Part shown: positions 60,341 to 64,000 of the stretch, piece by piece | Layout: the number at the start of each line of letters is the position of its first letter | Position numbering within the stretch: the stretch's first letter is position 1 | Source: Bhargavaea beijingensis | Lineage (GTDB): Bacteria > Bacillota > Bacilli > Bacillales_A > Planococcaceae | Direction: 5' to 3' | DNA: 64,000 bases | Assembly: GCF_900101985.1 (NCBI RefSeq) | Contig: NZ_FNAR01000005.1 | Span: forward strand, 1 to 64,000 | Notes under the pieces: generated by a model | Databases searched by the model: none | Told to the model about the DNA's origin: nothing | What the model saw: the letters and a program-made list of their open reading frames with translations, nothing else | Translations under genes and position numbers: made by a program

Positions 60341-61767
60341 ACTTTGAAACCGTCATCGGACTTGAAGTCCACGTTGAACTGAAAACTGACTCGAAAATCT
60401 TCTCTCCTGCCCCGAACCATTTCGGCGCGGGACCGAATATGAATACACATGTGATCGACCTCGGCTACCCGGGCGTTCTTCCGGTGATCAACAAGCGCGC
60501 CGTTGAGTTTGGCATGAAGGCCGCGATGGCACTGAACTGCCAGATCAACCAGGAGACGAAGTTCGACCGGAAAAACTACTTTTATCCGGACAACCCGAAA
60601 GCCTACCAGATCTCCCAGTTCGACAAGCCGATCGGCGAGCACGGCTGGATCGAGATCGAAGTCGAAGGCAAGAAAAAGCGCATCGGCATCACCCGCCTTC
60701 ACCTCGAAGAAGATGCAGGCAAGCTGAATCACACCGATAAAGGCTATTCCCTCGTCGACTACAACCGTCAGGGAACGCCGCTGATCGAGATCGTGTCCGA
60801 GCCGGACATCCGCACGCCGGAAGAGGCGTACGCGTATCTTGAAAAGCTCAAGTCGATCATCCAGTACACGGGCGTTTCCGACGTGAAGATGGAAGAAGGC
60901 TCGCTCCGCTGCGACGCCAACATCTCGCTGCGCCCGTATGGCCAGGAAGAGTTCGGCACGAAAGCCGAGCTGAAGAACCTGAACTCCTTCAACTTTGTTC
61001 GAAGGGGACTCGAGCACGAACAAAAGCGCCAGGCGGAAGTGCTGCTTGCGGGAGGCATCATCGAGCAGGAGACCCGCCGCTTCGACGAGTCGACCGGCAA
61101 GACGATCCTGATGCGTGTCAAGGAAGGCTCCGATGACTACCGGTACTTCCCGGAACCGGATCTCACCGACCTGTCCATCGATGACGAATGGATGGAGCGT
61201 GTCCGTGCGGAAATCCCGGAACTCCCGGATGCCCGGAAAGAGCGCTATGTGAACGAGCTCGGCCTCCCGTCGTACGACGCCATGGTCCTGACGCTCACAA
61301 AAGACATGTCGGACTTCTTCGATGCGACGGTCCAGGCCGGAGCGGATGCGAAGCTTGCGTCGAACTGGCTCATGGGCGAAGTGTCCGCCTACATGAACAC
61401 GAACCAGAAAGAGCTTTCCGACACCGGCCTCACGCCGAATAATCTCGCCGGCATGATCAAGCTGATCGAGGAAGGCACGATCTCCTCGAAGATCGCGAAA
61501 AAAGTGTTCAAGGAACTCGCCGACAACGGCGGCGATCCGGAAAAGATCGTCAAGGAGAAGGGGCTCGTCCAGATTTCCGACGAAGGTGAACTTCTGAAAG
61601 TCGTCACCGAAGTGCTGGACAACAACCAGCAGTCGATCGACGACTTCAAGGAAGGGAAAGACCGCGCCATCGGCTTCCTTGTCGGCCAGGTCATGAAAGC
61701 GACAAAAGGGCAGGCCAACCCGCCGCTCGTCAACAAACTCATCAACCAGGAAATCCGCAAACGCTGA
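60337..61767 (+). CDS. gatB: Glutamyl-tRNA(Gln) amidotransferase subunit B
   Basis: The 476-residue kinase/transamidase subunit that binds Glu-tRNA(Gln) and completes amidation. The start [27 protein letters not shown] and [17 protein letters not shown] are typical, with the C-terminal YqeY-like tail domain. Organisms with GatCAB charge Gln-tRNA indirectly. Terminator follows. Confidence 0.97.
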   Translation: MNFETVIGLEVHVELKTDSKIFSPAPNHFGAGPNMNTHVIDLGYPGVLPVINKRAVEFGMKAAMALNCQINQETKFDRKNYFYPDNPKAYQISQFDKPIGEHGWIEIEVEGKKKRIGITRLHLEEDAGKLNHTDKGYSLVDYNRQGTPLIEIVSEPDIRTPEEAYAYLEKLKSIIQYTGVSDVKMEEGSLRCDANISLRPYGQEEFGTKAELKNLNSFNFVRRGLEHEQKRQAEVLLAGGIIEQETRRFDESTGKTILMRVKEGSDDYRYFPEPDLTDLSIDDEWMERVRAEIPELPDARKERYVNELGLPSYDAMVLTLTKDMSDFFDATVQAGADAKLASNWLMGEVSAYMNTNQKELSDTGLTPNNLAGMIKLIEEGTISSKIAKKVFKELADNGGDPEKIVKEKGLVQISDEGELLKVVTEVLDNNQQSIDDFKEGKDRAIGFLVGQVMKATKGQANPPLVNKLINQEIRKR

Positions 61768-61774
61768 TTCCGCA

Positions 61775-61800
61775 GACCGTCCTCCGGGGCGGTCTTTTTC
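61775..61800 (+). terminator. Terminator after gatB
   Basis: GACCG(T)CC/GG(G)CGGTC stem with a short loop followed by TTTTTC. Confidence 0.9.
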
Positions 61801-62022
61801 TGTAGCGAGAATGCGCTAACTCGCGACTGAACATTGAGCACAGTGGAGCCTTCCTATCCGGAACGGCCCTTCCTCATAGGGGCTCTTGGCCAAAAGAAGT
61901 GAAATCTTGGCCGTCAATCCACCCAATATCCTGAATCCGCAAGATGAAAAGGAGAGGGAATGCTCAGTTTACTTTTGCTCTGGACGTGAATAGTAGAGTT
62001 AGATTCATTGGAGGGGAGAGAT

Positions 62023-62685
62023 GTGAAGATGAGCAAATGGAAATGGCTCGCGGCAATCGGCTTTCTGATGGCTCTTCTTGCGGGTTGCGGAAACCAGAAT
62101 GCGGATCAGGAAGCGGAAAACGGTGAAACGCAAGACCAGGCGGACGAAGAAGCCACAGACACGGGTGAGGATGCCGGAGGTGCCGGCACCGATGAGGAGG
62201 CCGACACCGAAGAAGGCACGGTCCAGGACGGCCAGGAAGTCACCGTACAGCTTAAAGATGTGGAAGGCGCCGAGGTCGGAACCGCAGTCCTCACTGCAAA
62301 TGAAGACGGCGGCGTCCATGTGGATATGAAGGTGAGCAATCTGCCGGAAGGCACCCATGCATTCCATATCCATGAAAAAGCCGCCTGTGAAGCACCGGAC
62401 TTTGAGTCGGCCGGCGGGCATTATAATCCGGGAGACAAGGACCACGGCACGAAAAGCGAGAATGGGCCGCATGCCGGCGACTTCGAAAACATTGAAGTCG
62501 GTAAGGACGGCACCGCCCATGCCGAGTTTGATACGGACCAGGTATCGCTTGATGAAAATGCGGACAACACCCTGTTTACCGCCGAAGGCACGTCGCTTGT
62601 GATCCATGGCGGCGAAGACGACTACGAGTCACAGCCTGCGGGAGACGCGGGTCCGCGCATTGCGTGCGGTACCATTGAGAAATAA
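62023..62685 (+). CDS. sodC: Cu/Zn superoxide dismutase-like lipoprotein
   Basis: A 220-residue exported protein: lipobox LLAGC (Cys22), a long Glu/Asp/Gly-rich linker, then a Cu/Zn-SOD domain. All metal ligands can be placed: HIH, GGHYNP, KDHG, GPHAGD and VIHGG. The active-site arginine is in GPRIACG, and the two disulfide cysteines are present. From memory, B. subtilis SodC lacks two copper ligands, so this copy looks more active. The GTG at 62023 is eight bases after GGAGG; an ATG two codons later is the alternative. Confidence 0.9.
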   Translation: MKMSKWKWLAAIGFLMALLAGCGNQNADQEAENGETQDQADEEATDTGEDAGGAGTDEEADTEEGTVQDGQEVTVQLKDVEGAEVGTAVLTANEDGGVHVDMKVSNLPEGTHAFHIHEKAACEAPDFESAGGHYNPGDKDHGTKSENGPHAGDFENIEVGKDGTAHAEFDTDQVSLDENADNTLFTAEGTSLVIHGGEDDYESQPAGDAGPRIACGTIEK

Positions 62686-62697
62686 GGCAACTGGTGA

Positions 62698-62726
62698 ACT
62701 GCAGCTTATCCGGGCTGCAGTTTTTC
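62698..62726 (+). terminator. Terminator after sodC
   Basis: ACTGCAGC/GCTGCAGT stem with an eight-base loop and a U-run. Confidence 0.88.
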
Positions 62727-62821
62727 GGTTTTCGGCAAAGGACTGTGGGGAGGAGCACCGCTCTTCTTCCATTTGCCTAACGGTTTTCATTTTCGTACAA
62801 TTTGGATAGGAGGGGATACCG

Positions 62822-63391
62822 ATCAAAACAGAAGAGCAGTATTACCAAGAGGGGATTGCGCTCGCCGACTACATGGAAGGCATGGCGACCCATAAAGAGA
62901 ACAGCCGGAAAGTGTACGATGGCTTTAAACTGCCCCAGGATGATGAGTTTATTGCGCTTCTCAGGGAAAAGCAACCGCATATCCTTGTCATCACCGAGGA
63001 CTGGTGCGGGGATGCGATGATGAACAATCCGATTCTCCTGCACATCGTCGAGGCGGCCGGTGTCGGGGCGCGCGTCGCCTACCGGGATGCGGATACCGAA
63101 CTGATCGACCGCTGGCTGACGAACGGCGGGCGATCGATTCCGGTTTATCTTCTCCTGAACCAGTCCGGGGATGTCCTTGAAAAGTGGGGACCGCGCTCTC
63201 CGGAATTGCAGGAGTATGTGATGGAACAGAAAGAAGCACTCCCGCCGAAGGAGGCGCCTGACTTTGAAGAAAAGCAAAAGGCGCTGTTCAAGAAACTTTA
63301 CGGGGAGTATACATCCAACTTGGACTACTGGCTCTGGACGTATGAGGATATCCGAAAGACGTTTATGGCCGCTCTCCAAAAACAGAATTAA
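62822..63391 (+). CDS. Thioredoxin-family protein, probable AUC start
   Basis: A thioredoxin-fold protein with a single-cysteine WCGDAM motif in place of CxxC, and a cis-Pro in RSIPVYLLL. Family members, from memory, begin with about 17 more residues than the first ATG (62873) allows. The frame stays open upstream to KTEEQYYQEG and a stop at 62807. AGGAGG (62808-62813) lies eight bases before ATC at 62822, so an AUC (or AUA at 62816) start seems used. If so the protein has 190 residues; otherwise 173. Function unknown, perhaps redox or peroxidase-linked. Confidence 0.75.
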   Translation: MKTEEQYYQEGIALADYMEGMATHKENSRKVYDGFKLPQDDEFIALLREKQPHILVITEDWCGDAMMNNPILLHIVEAAGVGARVAYRDADTELIDRWLTNGGRSIPVYLLLNQSGDVLEKWGPRSPELQEYVMEQKEALPPKEAPDFEEKQKALFKKLYGEYTSNLDYWLWTYEDIRKTFMAALQKQN

Positions 63392-63442
63392 ACGCCAAGC
63401 TTGATTGTTTGCAACGCCAGGCATATGATGAAGAAAAGGGGA

Positions 63443-63466
63443 GTCGGCTGCAGCCGGCTTCTTTTT
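63443..63466 (+). terminator. Terminator before dgkB
   Basis: Palindrome GTCGGCTGCAGCCGGC followed by TTCTTTTT. Confidence 0.75.
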
Positions 63467-63539
63467 GGTGGATACCGCAACATCCGGCGGCACCCGCCGT
63501 CATATCTTATACAAGTACTCAAGAAGCGAGAGGACAACC

Positions 63540-64000
63540 ATGACGAAACGTGCACGCATTATTTATAATCCGACATCCGGCCGCGAAATCTTCCGGAAGC
63601 ATCTTCCTGAAGTGCTTGTCAGGATGGAAGAGGCCGGCTATGAGACGTCCTGCCACGCAACGACTTGCGAAGGTGACGCGACAGAGGCCGCCAAGACCGC
63701 TGTCGAGCGCGGATTTGATATCATCATCGCCGTCGGAGGCGACGGAACCCTGAACGAAGTCGTCGCAGGGGTAAGCGGCTATGAAAACCGGCCGAAGATC
63801 GGGCTGATCCCGATGGGCACGACCAACGACTTTGCCCGCGCCGTACACATCCCGCGCGATATCGACGCAGCAGTGGACATCATCCTCGCAGGTGACACGA
63901 TCCCGGTCGATGTCGGGATCGTGAATGATCGCCACTTCATCAACATTGCCGGCGGCGGCAAAATCACCGAGCTCACCTACGAGGTGCCGAGCAAGCTGAA
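63540..64000 (+). CDS. dgkB: Diacylglycerol kinase (partial, cut by window end)
   Basis: The first 153 residues of a DgkB/YegS-type lipid kinase, which phosphorylates diacylglycerol released in lipoteichoic acid synthesis. The nucleotide-binding motif VGGDGTLNEV and the GTTNDFARA motif are intact, as is the start RIIYNPTSG. CGAGAGGA precedes the ATG. The position after gatB agrees with B. subtilis, where yerQ lies a few genes downstream; yerO and swrC are absent here and sodC and the thioredoxin gene lie between. Confidence 0.93.
   Translation, partial: MTKRARIIYNPTSGREIFRKHLPEVLVRMEEAGYETSCHATTCEGDATEAAKTAVERGFDIIIAVGGDGTLNEVVAGVSGYENRPKIGLIPMGTTNDFARAVHIPRDIDAAVDIILAGDTIPVDVGIVNDRHFINIAGGGKITELTYEVPSKL

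Overview
The window is a GC-rich segment (well above 50% by eye) of a low-complexity-free, gene-dense Firmicutes chromosome. Gene order from yeaC-yeaD-yebA-guaA-pbuG-yebE-yebG through the pur operon, yerA-yerB-yerC, pcrB-pcrA-ligA-camS, gatCAB and dgkB follows Bacillus subtilis closely. SAM and guanine riboswitches, PurR boxes, a CcpA cre-like site and GGAGG-type ribosome binding sites all fit Bacillales. The high GC points to a GC-rich Planococcaceae-like bacterium, but that is an inference from composition and synteny only.

Layout. 1-7.3 kb: a short repeat array at the left edge, an RluA-type pseudouridine synthase, a NorA-like efflux pump, a dicarboxylate/amino-acid:cation symporter behind a strong promoter with a cre-like site, a membrane-anchored trypsin-like protease and a large HPII-type catalase. 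7.4-16.2 kb (all minus strand): a sulfur and methionine block. SAM riboswitch, metI, a YxjG/H-type methionine synthase, a second SAM riboswitch, an MFS transporter, then an operon of a YdbM-like flavoprotein plus a polar-amino-acid-type ABC importer whose leader looks like an attenuator. 16.4-20.7 kb: FMN reductase, a small acidic protein, a cysteine-rich unknown, and NAD salvage (nicotinate phosphoribosyltransferase and NadE). 21.3-30.0 kb: MoxR/DUF58/transglutaminase operon, guaA and pbuG (each with a guanine riboswitch; pbuG also with a PurR operator), yebE-yebG.

30.1-42.9 kb: the de novo purine operon purEKB-SQLFMNHD with PurR operator, near-consensus promoter and guanine riboswitch. It has two anomalies. 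purC is absent from its usual place between purB and purS, where a GC-rich dispersed hairpin element sits instead, and PurQ has glycine in place of its catalytic cysteine. 43-51.8 kb: DUF2892 protein, yerA, yerB, yerC, then a segment of mixed, partly AT-richer genes (RsbR paralogue, metallo-hydrolase, alpha/beta-hydrolase, D-serine dehydratase, CwlJ) that separates yerC from pcrB. 51.8-64 kb: pcrB, pcrA, ligA, camS, gatCAB, sodC, a thioredoxin-like gene with an apparent AUC start, and the start of dgkB.

The most unusual non-coding feature is a set of four intergenic arrays (about 1-130, 20796-21126, 50884-50968, 54861-55300). Each repeats its own short word at 20-21 bp steps, that is, about two DNA helical turns. 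Their function is unknown to me.
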